This document shows, one piece after another, positions 33,664-46,884 of a DNA stretch of 64,000 nucleotides. Position 1 is the stretch's first letter. The number at the start of each line of letters is the position of its first letter. The position numbers were made by a program, and so were the translations under genes. Source of the stretch: Tethya wilhelma. Lineage: Eukaryota; Porifera; Demospongiae; Tethyida; Tethyidae. The notes under the pieces were generated by a model. That model searched no databases, was not told the DNA's origin, and saw nothing but the letters and a program-made list of their open reading frames with translations. The DNA lies in NCBI GenBank assembly GCA_964030475.1, contig CAXIPT010000001.1:9956444-10020443 (forward strand). The letters run 5' to 3'.

Positions 33664-36600
33664 TTAATGTGATATATTGCCGGGCTTGGTCTTTGTTAGC
33701 CACACGTTAATGGTGTCTACCCAATCCTTGGAGTGACCTGTTGGGTCCTCTAAGTAATAGGTACGGTTGGGCTGTAAGTAGTGTGTGTGTGTGAAAATAA
33801 ATGGTAGTCAAGTCTAAATGAAGAAAAGCATTTGACCCATTAAGCCTGATGTCTGACAAGGATCTTTGAAATGAAGCTATACACACTTACTGTACATTTA
33901 AACAATTCAAAGATAATTATACTAGTAAGAGTTGTACATAATACTGTAACTTACCGTATGTACAAAAAATATTTTCCAACTCTTGGTTTCTACTCTCATA
34001 CTATTAGACCTAGAGGAAACACAACAGCAATGTAAAGAAATGTGAATCTACAGGGTGATTTCCCCTCGGGTAACTTCAAATGCACCAACTGGGATTAACT
34101 AATCAACCATTCCCAACTGCTGATATATAGCATACAATAATTATTATAGTCAGTCCCAGAAAAGGTGCGATAACCATACCTCATTGCTGAGCTGGCATTA
34201 ACCATAATTGCCAATTAACCGTACTCCTCACATGTGATGTACTATACTTGCATTAGCGGCCAGACTAAGTTAGAGCAGCAATGGACACCAAGAGACTACC
34301 ATTGCACTTGCCTACCTAATTTAGCAATGATTGCTGACTACCAAACTTCACTGTAATACCTCAAAATCTGTGCTCTGATATCATGTGTGAAAAAACTTCC
34401 AGCTCAAAAATGAGGGACAGTTATCGCACCTTCTCTGAGTCAGTCTATCAATATAATGCTCCTAAATATTGCTCACCATGGGATTTCCCCTTTTAACACC
34501 ATATTGACAGGATCAACATAATAAAGCCTAGGAGCATCTGTTAATATCAGGTTTCTTCTCTTGCTAAACAGACCCTAGACAAGAGAAGACAATAGTACAT
34601 TCTAGAACTTGTATAGAAAGGGATGTACACTCAGTCTGATAGTAACATGCACAAAGATGCACATTGTTCTTAGCCTCGTCCTCAGGCCCTCTGTGTGCTA
34701 CTATTGCTGATTTATTACATTGACAATCCTTACCAGACGATTTCATTCAAGCACGCAGAAAGCATGGAAAACGAGGGTAGACAAGTGATTTTTGTGCGTG
34801 GGTGGGACTGCATAGACTGCCCACATATTTTGCGTATGACATCATCAGTTTTCAAATAATTATCTAGCATTTTGGACTGGAGCTAGACTACAAGCCAATC
34901 TGAGCTTGAAGGCCAGATGACAGAAGTCAAAAATCAAGACCAGACAAAACAGCCAAGTTACAATAAGTAAGCATAAATTTTAGACTTATTTTGACCTTAG
35001 AATAAGAGTGATACTGTATGTCCTGACATCATTTCTTTTTGCTGGTTTTTTCAAACTTTCTTGCTGCTTTGAGGTATTTTGGCAGACATTGCTTTCGTTT
35101 GAGTTATTAAGCCTCGGCGCGTGCGTAGCACATGCAGAGGGTTACGGTAGTCGTTTTGTGTGTGTGTGTGTGTGTGTCTGTTACTAAATTATCTGAAGAA
35201 TGGCTGCTCTAGGAGCAAAATTGAAGGTACTCACGTTCATGAATCGAGATTATCTTGAAATTTGATGTGTAGAATCTTGCAAAACAATGTAGTTTCTGAG
35301 ATCTGTGCATCTCTGAGCGCTTAGGCTTCGAAACCGCACCCATCAATTACACCCCATGTAGTGTGCGTTATCTAGAAATACAGTAGGTTTGGAGGATCTG
35401 GAGAGTGTTCTATAGATTATAGCTAGGCTGGCTAAACTTGATCGTGACATAGGCATGCATCAGCTTGATTGGGGCTGCGCAGGTCATTGGAACTTAATTA
35501 AGTTTATTTCAAGATACCAGCTTACTTGGGTCTCAATACTCAATGACGGTCTTCCTTTACTGATACACTGTGTCATTCACGTTTTGTTTTGCGTGCTAGC
35601 TATATGAGTGCGCTGAGGCTTATGCACCGTAGGTGCTTTCATTGACTAGTGCAGTGCTATTCTAAAATGTGGACAAGAAAAAAAACTTGGATTCTTGCAT
35701 GAAGTTGGCCGCCTACGCTACACGTTTTCTGATGTCATTCACGTGATTTTGTTCACCAGGCCTTCTGTGTGCTAAAAAATTGCGAAAATGCTATAAAGAT
35801 CATCAATTTAATAAATCAATACTAGCAGCATGCAGAAGGCCTGGGAACGAGGCTACATTGTTCTTTCACATGTAGGTATACTATGGTACCTTTCTCTTGT
35901 CAACCAGTCCACTCCTGACAATCAATTCATTGTTGACAAACTGATGCCTGCAAGAAGCAAAGGTAAAAAGGATCAACACATGTAGAACTAATATTGCTAT
36001 TCCCAGTACTTACGGTAGTACTGGGTACACAGGAATGGCACGGATGACCCATTAGCACAATACAAATACTCTGCAAAAAATGAGCACTTGGCTATAAAAG
36101 GCTTCTCAAGCTACTATTTAGCTCTTTCTCTTTCTAATGAGCCTAAAAACATGTCCTAAAACCATCGCTACAGAACCAAACTAAACTATGCCAAAGCTCC
36201 AATTTTCTCCATCTTCTTCTTCTTCTATGCTGGTATGACTTTTCTTGGAGACTGCTCACTTTTAGAAACTGATTCTTGAATGAATAAACTTGGTATCTTT
36301 GTCTTCAGTTGCTTTTACCATCGGTTTTTTGTGCCTTTCATTGAGTTGCTAGATGATACAAGGTGAGAAGCGCCTTCTCCGTTTGGCCGCCATTAATTTC
36401 TACACTCATGCATAAATTATGAGCTACTGGGAAATTTAAATTGACGACCCTTTCCACACACAAAGTACGCGTTATTTGGAATTCAAATGCAAGTTGTTAA
36501 GAACTATTTTGTGATACCTGGTTGCTCTTCTTAGGAGGTGAATACTTTCTTAAATTATCATAATACTTTAGCAAAGCAGGTAAATCTTATGATGCCTCCA

Positions 36601-39600
36601 AATGACTGAGATATGTGTTTCACTTCAGTTTCAAGCAGACTACACAACTAGCAGCATAGCTACACACACAAACTCAAATGCAATGTAGAATTATGGGAAA
36701 ATGAGAGCAAACAAGTAACAAAAACATTAAAAATGTATTGAGACACAGGAATGGCTTAATCGTAAAAAGAAAGTGAACAAGATGGAATGGCTGTTAGAGT
36801 GTGTAAGGAATTCTTCCCGTGGGTAATGTAGTACTCTCTTTCCATGTTGAGTCCCTCATGTTGCCCACAGGAATAATTCTTTACACACTCAAACAGCCAT
36901 TCCATCTTGTTTGCTTTCTTTTTACGATTTGGCCATTCCTATGTCTTATACATTTCCAATGTCTTTTTTCTACTTGTCTATTCTCATTTTTTTTATGACT
37001 CACATTTGTGCATATATATATATATATATGGTAGTTACTTGTACACTATATATCTGCATGAATGTTATAGCTTATATAACCAGTATGCTATTAGTAAAAT
37101 GAAGCATCTTAGCATTGGAGGCAGCTGGAACAGTAGCTGTCTAACAAAATTTCTAGCTTCACTCATCTTATAATTACAACTAACAAAATAAGTGTAACAA
37201 AGTAGTCTAGTCACCTCCTAAATATTGAAGAATGAAAGATTGCAGAGAGCTCAGCACAACCAGAAATCTTCAGGTAAAGCAGGCAGGCAGTGAATATTAG
37301 GACTCCAAATAACGCCCACTTGATCATTCACTAGGCCTTCTGTGTGCTAAAAAATTGCGAAAATGGTAAAGATCATCAGTTTAATAAATCAATACTAGCA
37401 GCATGCAGAAGGCCTGGGAACGAGGCTACATTGTTCTTTCACACGTAGGTATACTATGGTACCTTTCTCTTGTCAACCAGTCCACTCCTGACAATCAATT
37501 CATTGTTGACAAACTGATGCCTGCAAGAAGCAAAGGTGAAAAGGATCAACACATGTAGAAATAATATTGCTATTCCCAGTATGGTAGTACTGGGTACACT
37601 CTTCTTCTTCTTCTTCTTCTTCTTCTTCTTCGAATACTTTCTTAAATTATCATGATAATTTAGCAAAGCAGATAAATCTTATGATACAACTTCTGCCTCC
37701 AAATGACTGAGATATGTGTTTCACTTCAGTTTCAAGCAGACTACACAACTAGCGGCATAGCTACACACACAAACTCAAATGCAATTTGTAGAATAATGAA
37801 AAAATGAGAACAAACAAATTAAAAAAAATATTAAAAATGTATTGAGATACAAGAATCGCTAAATTGTAAAAGAAAGCAAACAAGATGGAATGGCTGTTAG
37901 AGTGTGTAAGGAATTCTTCCTGTGGGCAAAATGAGAGACTCAATATGGAAAGAGAGTGCTACATACAGCCCATGTGTAGGAATAATTCTTTACACACTTT
38001 AACAGCCATTCCATCTTGTTTGCTTTCTTTTTACGATTTGGCCATTCCTATGTTTCATTGTACATTTCCAATGTTTCTTTTTACTTGTTTGTTCTATTTT
38101 TTTTATAATTCTATGATTCACATTTGTGTGTATATATATATATATATAATATTATGGTAGTTACTTGTACACTATATATCTGCATGAGTGTTATAGCTTA
38201 TATAACCAGTATGCTATTAGTAAAATGAAGCATCTTAGCATTGGAGGCAGCTGGAGCAGTAGCTGTCTAACAAAATTTCTACCTTCACTCATCTTACAAT
38301 TACAACTAACAAAATAAGTGTAACAAAGTTGTCTATTCACCTCCTAAATATTGAAGAATGAAAGATTACAGAGAGCTCAGCACAACCAGAAATCTTCAGG
38401 TATAGCAGGCAGGCAGCGAAAATTAGGACTCCAAATAACGCACACTTGCATCTGGAAAAGGGTCGTTAACTTGAATTGCAAGAAGCTAATGAATTATGCA
38501 TAAGCGTAAAAATGAATGGCTGACATACAGAGAAGGTGCTTTTCACCTTGTATCTAGCCACCCAACGAGAGACACGGAAAACCGATACCAAAAGCGGGTG
38601 AAGACAAAGAAACTAAGTTCATTTGTTCAAGAACCAGCTTCTAAAAGTGAATGGTCTTTGAGCCGACATAGAAGAAGAAGAAGAAGAAAAAGATGGTGAA
38701 AATTGCAGGTTTGGCATATTTTAGTTTGGTACTTTAGCGATGGTCTTAGGCTTTGTTGTTAGGCTTGTTGGAAAGAGAATGAGCTAAATTGTACCTTTAG
38801 AAGCCTTTTAGTGGCAAGCACTCAGTTTTCAGAGTTATTCACGTGAATATTTGTATTGCGCTAATGGGCCATCCGTACCATTCCTGTGTACCCAGAACTA
38901 CCGTACTGGGAATGTTTTTGTTACTTGTCACATTAAGTACTAGGAAACACCATACTCTAGTCTTAACTATGTTCCTCATACTACCCTTGGCTTATGATAT
39001 ATGATGGAATAGTGGCTTGCCAATGTTTCAACTCACCATGGTGATTCTTTGGCTTGCTTCTCTAAAAGAGTTTCTCTCTGAGAAGAGTCGAGCTCACCAG
39101 AATCAGTGGCCACTGGCTGTGCAGCCCGTTGTTGATCAGAATCTCCTAAACCAAAGCACTGTAAAAACCTATCATCAAAGTCAGAGTCATGGTCTCCTTC
39201 TCCAATCTACAAGGGTAAAATTAATGTCTGTGATATATAATGTGCACATGACCAATAAAACTCACATTAATCTCACTCCTCAAGCCTTGTTCTCCCTTTG
39301 TACTGGATGGGAGGTAGGGCATGAGTTTAGGTGGAGTCTGTTCAGGTAGAGTGTCCCACTCAATGTCCTCGAAGAACTGATGATCTTTGAGAGGACCATA
39401 GCCCCCCATCTGATCACAACCAAGTCGTTTGCTGGGGTCTAGTATCTGTAATGGCCAAAACGGACAACAAATATAATACTCCCAACACACACGTAGTTTA
39501 AGTCATTGCAACTCATAGTCTGGTATTATCACATACAGTAGAAAACTTCCTGGTATGCATTATCGTAGTATTTTCATGGAACATTGATCACTACAAACCA

Positions 39601-42600
39601 GAAACAGGCTAGCCATACCATGACTAAGAGACTATGAAAAATAGGACTGCATAAGAATTTCTGCTGCACATGGCATGGGTGCAAACAAGTTCACGAAACA
39701 GTGCCATAGCATTAACATAGAGAATAGACACAAGTATAGTACCTACCAGTAGTTTAGTGACAAGGTCCCTGGCATTGTCAGGAAAGGCCTCTGGTATTTC
39801 ATAGTCTAATTTTGTGATCTTCTGAAAACACAAATACTCATTCCTACATAAGGGCAGAAAATGACCACATCTAACTCAATCAGTGAATCGCTACACAAGC
39901 AGGAAATGTACAATGCTAAGATTTTCCCCATTACTCCCTCCCCTAGTACTGATCAGTAACTTACACTCTTCAGGAAACCTAGAGGCAATGGCAAATCAGA
40001 GACAATACTAGGTATCATGCATAAGGAAAACACACTTATCAAAGTACTACCATAATCATTGTTGATGCTATTTCCTACACAATAAGTTATAGGAAAACAT
40101 ACAGCATCACTACAATAGCATTGCAACATCTCCATAACACCAGTCTGGACTTACGGTGCATGAAATGGTGGTCTTCCTGCCAACAGCTGAAAGATGATAC
40201 AACCAAAGGCCCAAAGATCAGAACTACAAGAAAAGAGAAAACACATAAAATCAGACTACATGGATCCCTCAATGCAGTCACGTTCTTTACTATAATTAAA
40301 TATCACCAGATAATATGACCATATCAGACAGAAAACTACAGACTTGGGTGGGTCAAAATGAGCAATACTTGCCTGTCACCCACATGACTATACAGACAGG
40401 GAATACATATGACCTTACCTCTTATAGGCAACCTTGTTTTGAAGTAATTCTGGTGAAACATATTCAGCAGTGCCCACAAAGGAGTTGGCTCGTTCTAAAG
40501 GGAAAAAAAGGAAGAATAAATATGAGTACCATTAGTCACATGGAAGTGAACTTCAAACACTGTAAACAAGATTTAAACTTGGAGAATCTACACAGAAATG
40601 TGGTTATTTAAGTCAAAGGTAAGCAGTTTTCTGTTGTGTCTTATACTATATACAAGGTAGAAAAAGCAAAGACCCATTGTTCTAATCAAATAGGCACAAA
40701 CAGTAGAAAGCCTTGGCTTTGATGAGTGGCCACTCTTACATGTGTTCTAAAATGTTCCATCAATAGTACTTCAATAGGGTATGTATGTACACAAAGAACA
40801 CTTACCGTCTCCATCAGTAATGATCTTTGCAGTTCCAAAGTCAGTGATTTTAATGTGCATGTCATCATCAAGAAGAATATTCTCAGGCTTCAGGTCCCTA
40901 GAGTGTTAGGTGTGGTGGTTTCAGTACTTAAGAGATCACTCTAGTATTATACAGCACACTGCCCTACCTGTGAATGATGCCTTGACTGTGCAAGTACTCC
41001 AGTGCTATTGTTATTTCGCCGCCGTAAAACTGAGTGGCATTTTCATCAAAAGATCCAACCTACACACATGAAAAACAAAAACAGGTAGAATGGGCAAAAG
41101 TTTGCAGTGAAGTACATAGATTAGGTATACAGCACCAGAACGTATGAACATTTTGGAACCTAACCTTTCTCAAGTAATCCAGGAGCTCTCCACGTTTGGC
41201 AAAACTCAAGCCGAAGTCTTGTTTGGAAGTTAGGGAAGTATGTTAGGAGAGTGTGATTGATCAACAAGTCACTGATGATTTACATGTAGGCAGTGGAGTT
41301 TTTGAAGCCTTACTAAAATCACTTTCAATGTTTACAATTGCAGGCACAACATGAGAAATGAAACAAAATTGTGTTGTTTTTTCCACTCTATAATATGATT
41401 CACACACATACCTCCAAGCAATAGGCATATAGGAATACTAACAGAGATCTATGACCCATGAATGAGCAATGTGGGTAAGGCTTCAGGAAGAGAATACACT
41501 CCAAGTACTCAACCAATACACAGAGACAGTATATCATGCACAAGGAAGAGAATGTTAAATTACATATACATACAGACACTGTTTGAACACAGTGCTGGCT
41601 TGTAAACAGGATGGATACAGAGATTGTCCTTATCTTGAAAGGTGAAGTAAAGTTTCACAAAAAAAGGATGATTGAGTCGAGTGAGCACTTCCTTCTCACG
41701 ACTCACATACTGAACCTTCTTCTCACGAATGATGTGCTTCTTGTCCAAGATCTTCACTAGAGGTGTGAGAGCATGGGATGAGATAGGTGTGGTGTAAGTT
41801 AGTGAATCTTGCAGTCAGGAGGGAGCTACATAACCTCTTGATCTACCATTGTTGGTGCAATGGCTGTCATGTTGGCATGTGTGTATCATGTGTACCTACA
41901 ACCACAACAATCCCAGAGCACACATTGTGGCCCTGTCATAAAAATGCCCCTCATACATAAGGAGATTCACAATCCCCTGCAGTGACACTGCAGTTTGTCA
42001 ACAGGGAAGCTGTACTATTTCCAACGTCAATAGCTACAATAACAATGTAAGCACAAACAATGAAACCCAACACCAACAATAGTGGATTAACGGCTATGTA
42101 GCTCCCTCCTGCTGCAAGATGACACCCAGTGAGTGTAACAAATCACAGCCTGCTCAAGATGGGTCAACACAACCAGTATTCCTCATTAGGAGACTGGTAG
42201 TGATAACTCGAAAATGCAACACGCCATTGACATGTATATGAGACACTCTGTGTACTGGACAGGATGCAGATGGCTACACAAGAGTTAGAATCCTTGTGAG
42301 ACTCTGTGTCTAATATCCTCCTTTGCCACTTTCAAAGGAAATATTGGTAAGGAAAGAGCCTGGGAGTGAGGCTACTGAAATACTGAGAGTGGCTAACAAT
42401 GCTACTCTACAGTAGCAGAGGATACTGTGCCATTGGACATGTCAACAACACTGAGTGCACTTACTTGCATACTGTTTCTTTGTTGCCTTTTCAGTGACAA
42501 GAACAACCTGTAGAAAGGCAATCACACAGACACACACCACTATGACATTAGAAGGCACCTGATACAATCCTACCATTCTTGCAAATTAAAGAGACATTAA

Positions 42601-43307
42601 AAATTAGAGCTACTTTGTTTCGCTAACTACTGGAAAGGTATGTACAACTCTCAACACACACAGCTCTACTCACTCCATGCATGCATGTCACTCGATATCC
42701 ACGACCACAACAAGCACAAGGTATGCAATATACAGTAGCTAAACATGCCTTGATGGCTACCAACTCTACTGATGACACCTCACCGTGGAATATGAGCCCT
42801 CTCCAATGATCTTGTCAAAACTGAACTCTTCCCTGTTCTTTCGTGGTGGTTGAGGAGAACCATTACTGCCATCATTCAGTGTCTGTGGGAATAGTTGAAG
42901 TTCTGTATTAACTTACATTTATTTGATACACATTGATAAAACAGTAGGCTTGTAGCAATAAATAAGCTAGCCTTGCTTTACACAAATTGACACCAGCTTT
43001 TTCATGTTCATGTACACTGCATGAATGCTCACACAATTATGGGTGAACAGAAATAAACCTTAGCTTGCTGATACAGTTCATCAACACATGTAGGTAAAGT
43101 GTATCTAAAGGAACAGGACTGCTATCTCTCCTTCACATGCAGACATGTAGAGGATATATCTCACTTAATACACTGTCACATAAGAAAATTGAACTGTAGA
43201 GCTTAGTGTTAGAACTAAAATCTATGGTAAAGCACAGCATAAATTGAAAATGCAACAAGAGAAACAAGAATTAGAATGAATACCTTTTCTTTCAGTGATG
43301 TAGCCAT
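33664..43307 (-). CDS. PDPK1: 3-phosphoinositide-dependent protein kinase 1
   Basis: Sixteen coding exons, minus strand: 43307-43284, 42882-42784, 42507-42465, 41756-41619, 41217-41165, 41059-40968, 40897-40806, 40494-40419, 40223-40155, 39843-39747, 39445-39266, 39206-39037, a PH exon (37520-37463 or its duplicate 35947-35890), 34574-34477, 34009-33955, 33771-33664. All phases agree and give 483 residues (human 556). The kinase domain shows GEGSYST, YAMKILDK (ATP lysine), [27 protein letters not shown], the activation-loop ANSFVGT serine and SPELL. The C-terminal PH domain ([17 protein letters not shown]...[12 protein letters not shown]) binds phosphoinositides. PDPK1 is the master AGC kinase that phosphorylates Akt, S6K and others. 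The N-terminus is shorter than in vertebrates. Confidence 0.95.
35108..35640 (+). repeat. Copy of the GCCTCGGCGCGTGCG dispersed repeat
   Basis: Starts TAAGCCTCGGCGCGTGCG, has a GT microsatellite at about 35157-35177 and ends near GCGCTGAGGCTTATGCACC. It is the closest full-length relative of the element at 10516-11180. It lies in the PDPK1 intron between the exons at 35890 and 34574. Confidence 0.6.
35754..38440. repeat. Tandem duplication inside PDPK1 carrying the first PH exon
   Basis: Two units are seen, about 35754-37325 and 37329-38440. Both carry the identical 58-bp PH exon, the flanking CAGGCCTTCTGTGTGC repeat, the CAAGATGGAATGGCTGTTAG segment and the CTAGCTTCACTC/ATTGAAGAATG segment. 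The first unit has a nearly complete GTACTGGG dispersed repeat (36001-36490). In the second this is cut to about 25 bp and replaced by a TTC run (about 37600-37632). Confidence 0.85.
35890..35947 (-). CDS. PDPK1: Duplicate copy of the first PH-domain exon of PDPK1
   Basis: Identical over all 58 bp, and over both splice sites, to the exon at 37463-37520. It encodes [19 protein letters not shown] after a split Trp codon. The length is not a multiple of three, and it enters in phase 2 and leaves in phase 0. Including both copies in one mRNA would therefore break the frame, so only one copy can be used per transcript. The protein is the same whichever is used. Confidence 0.85.
38450..38910 (-). 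repeat. Reverse copy of the GTACTGGG dispersed repeat
   Basis: Reads GGAAAAGGGTCGTTAAC to CATTCCTGTGTACCCAGAAC followed by TACCGTACTGGG. It is the reverse of 36001-36490 and 15868-16480. It lies between the second tandem unit and the PDPK1 exon at 39037. Confidence 0.6.
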
Positions 43308-43456
43308 TGCTTTAGCTCTCCTGGTACCAAGAGAGATGTGTAGAAAAACAACCAGGTACTACTTCCACTGCACACCACACGGATACGTGATTGTGTTATA
43401 CGGAAAGTACACGGAGGTCAACGGAGTAGCAAAGGTCACTGTTGACAAGAGAAGAG
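43308..43456. promoter_or_regulatory. Shared promoter interval of PDPK1 and ATP5PD
   Basis: The two start codons (43307 minus, 43457 plus) are 149 bp apart, leaving room only for short 5' leaders and overlapping promoters. No TATA box is evident. A bidirectional housekeeping promoter is the simplest reading. Confidence 0.55.
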
Positions 43457-44367
43457 ATGAGTGGCAGGAGAGTAGGCCAAAAGGTCTTTGACTGGGTAAA
43501 GCTTGCTTCTAGGGTTCCCGAAGAAGCCAAGGGAGATTTTAGTGCCTTCAGGGCCCGTTACGAATCGTACAGAGCAAGGTAAATATGGAGGAATAAACAT
43601 ATCTGTTGTGGGCAGTTTGTGGAGCGTGAGGATGGTTTATTGCTGAAAGTTGAGAACTTTATTGGAAATGATTTGTGATAATTCCGTTGAATTGACTGTT
43701 TACAGTCCAGTTTTTGTAGCTACCGATTTCTCCAAGCACATAATAATTATGGTGTGCTTTATATAGAAATTGTTCATTCCCTCTAGTCTTGCATCTCTTC
43801 CTGAAAAGCCTGAAGCAATAGACTGGGACTACTATCGACGTAACATTGCCAAACCAGATCTTGTTGACAAGTTTCAGAAGCAATACGATTCATTATCTGT
43901 TCCTTATCCAAAAGACACCACGACATCCCTTCTGGAGGAGAAACAGAAGAACATTGTAAGATAATATCATGTGAAATTGGTATTATGTGTGCAAATGTTA
44001 TTGGTGTATTATCCTTATCACTATGATTATTGTTGTTGGTTCTCAGGAGCAGCAATGCCAGCAGGTGGTGCAAAAAGCAAAGATACGAGCTCAAAGTCTA
44101 ACACAAGAGGTACATCCATTTCTCCAAATCTTAGCTTTTTTTAATAATTTGTTGTTGTATTTTAAAATGTCCAGTTGGACAAGATCAAAGCTCAGAAACC
44201 ACTTGAGGAGATGACGGTATGTATTTATGTGCCAAATTTGACATGATTGCAAATGATGTTTTATATATTATTTTTAGATTGATGACTATCTTGAAGATAA
44301 GCCTGAGCTTCGGAAGAAAATTGCGACAGACACAAGAAACCATGAGTGGTACCTAGGCAGGGATTAA
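43457..44367 (+). CDS. ATP5PD: Mitochondrial ATP synthase subunit d (peripheral stalk)
   Basis: Exons 43457-43578, 43787-43955, 44047-44109, 44175-44216 and 44278-44367 join with consistent phases into 161 residues, the same length as the human protein. Recognisable family features: the N-terminal RRVGQKVFDWVKLA (family: ..KTIDW..FA), LASLPEKPEAIDWDYYR (family: LPE.PPAIDWAYYK), the helical EKQKNIEQQCQQVVQKAK stretch, and EEMTIDDYLEDKPEL near the end. The subunit is part of the stator stalk linking F1 to Fo on the matrix side of the inner membrane. No cleavable presequence is obvious. Confidence 0.93.
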
Positions 44368-44603
44368 CCACAGAACTGGCACAAGTACCATTAGATCTAT
44401 ATGTAGCACTGGACATGTGTTGTTGTACGTATTACCTAGTCAGCATGCTTGTGTGATAGAGTTGTTTATGGATTGAAAGCAGTATTTATGTCAGGTATTG
44501 AAAAAAAAGGTGTTTTCATGTCGAATCACAGCATGTCATGTAGTCTACAAGCACTCTCAATCAGCACTGCAATCATAGTTCTGTAACTTCTGAAGGATAA
44601 AGC

Positions 44604-46848
44604 ATGGTAAAGGGTCGATCGTTCCACAAATTTAAAGTTGCTGGGAGAGGTCACATGTATCTGTTAGTGCCAAAGCTTTTGTTCAGCACACTCTACCATG
44701 AGGGAAACAGTAATTGGTATGAACTAGAAATGTCTATAAGTTTATCATGAATGCATATGGATTCTGTAGTGCTCCTGCTCCACAGTGTTGTTCATGATCT
44801 GCATGGGATGGGCTGTGGCTCATGGAGGAGAGCAGCAGCTGCAGTACATTGTACCCCCATCATCCCTACCTCGAGCATCCTATGCTGAATGGGCCCATTA
44901 TCACTGGTAACAGTATTATTATTATTATTGTTATATTTACAAGCAGGAGATCTAGACTCTTGGTGTAGTTAGCTTCATGCTATGCATGAGTTCCGCAAAT
45001 TGTTGTAGAAAGCATCTGCAAAGATTTATTGCACTGACCCATAGTACAAGTTTAATATGCAGTGACTGCATATGACAAGCATACAAGCACATGAACCTAT
45101 GCTTGTACATCCAATGTAGGGTGTGGTTATCCAATGATAGAGCCAACCAAGATTCTATGATGCAGTATGCTGATGATTATCTTGCTCATGGTGTTAAGGT
45201 AGGTAAACAACATTATTGTAATCTTTTAAAATGCTAATAATATGGTTGGGTAGTGATTTTGAAATGCTGGATAGCTGACAGTCATTGTCCCAGCCAGCTA
45301 TATGGTATTATTGTTTGCACACAAAATAGACCAACTTATATGATCTGTTACGTAGGTTGGTGCAGTGGACATAGACTCTGGTTGGTCAACTGGATTCAAC
45401 AACTTTGAGTTTGACACTAAGAAGTATCCTAATGCAACTAAAATGGTTAGTTTATTGTCAAGTTAACATACTTTTAAGTCTAGTTTTGATGCAAAACTCT
45501 CAATATGAAAACTGTTCTCTTCATAACACTATTCGTGGTTTTCATAACCCAGGTAGAGTTTTTCCACTCCAAGAACATTCGGATCATACTGTGGGCTACA
45601 TCAATGGTGGACACTGACTCCTCCAACTTCAAGGAAGCTCATGACAATGAATACTTGATAAAGTAATCTCTTGTCCTATGAGTCTCTGCCGTCTAGTGGA
45701 CAGTAATGCACCATCAGCTGTTTTGTTTGTTCAGGGATGTAGTGGGCAAGCAGTCTATCTTCTCATGGTGGCATGGGAAGGGTGGCCTACTGGACTACTC
45801 CAATGATGATGCAAAGAAATGGTGGCACAAACAGATGGATAAGGTGAATGTTGTAGCATTAATGGGGTAGTAGCTTATTTCTCATTTCTGTCAATGTTAG
45901 GTGCTAGATATGAAGATAGATGGGTGGAAATGTGATGGGACTGATCCCTACATCATGGAAGACGTAGTGGCTCATGGCAAGCATGGAATCATCACCAGGA
46001 AGGAGTACTCTGATGCTTACTATGGAGACTTCTTTGACTACACCAGAGAGAAGCTAGGAGATGACAGGCTTATCATGTCAAGACCTTGTGATGGGTATAT
46101 TAGTTGTTATGTGTATGATGAACACATAATACTGCCAATCATTACTGTACAGGTTTGGGCCTGTATTCCTGGAATTTAGTCCGAAGCATGTGATGTATTC
46201 AGGTTGGGTTGGTGATGATGACCCTACATTTGAGGGCCTACAGAGTGCACTCAAAAGTTACCTGCAGTCAGCTTGGGCAGGCAAGTCACTCAGATTAATT
46301 CAGTGAATTGTTGAAAAGCAATAAATTAAAGTAGTCTTTGCTGAAATTCAGATATTACCCACTATTTTCACTTATTTCTGTACTAACCTTAAGAGCAATG
46401 TCTATTTTTTCTGAGACCAGGTTATGCCAACTTTGGCTCTGATATTGGTGGGTACAGACAAGGCTCTGGTCCATTAGGAAGGACAAAGGAGCTGTTCATA
46501 CGATGGTCTCAGCTAGGAGCCTTCTCTCCTCTCATGGAGAATGGAGGGAACAAGGAACACCGGCCATGGAAGTTTGACAGCACCAACGAGACTTTGAACA
46601 TCTATAAGAAGTGAGATAAGGATTGTCTATGGCATAATGGGAGGTAAAGATTATTGGGTGATGACATTATTCATTTAGGTTTGTGGATATCCATTATCAG
46701 TTGGTTCCTTATCTGCTGACCACTGGGTCATCAGCCATGGAGAACAAAGGCAGCTCTATCACCCCTCTTGCTGATCACCAGAACTTTATTGAAAAGGTCA
46801 GTATGTCATGCACCATGCAACCCCCCACCCTACACACACACACTCATA

Positions 46849-46884
<36 letters not shown>

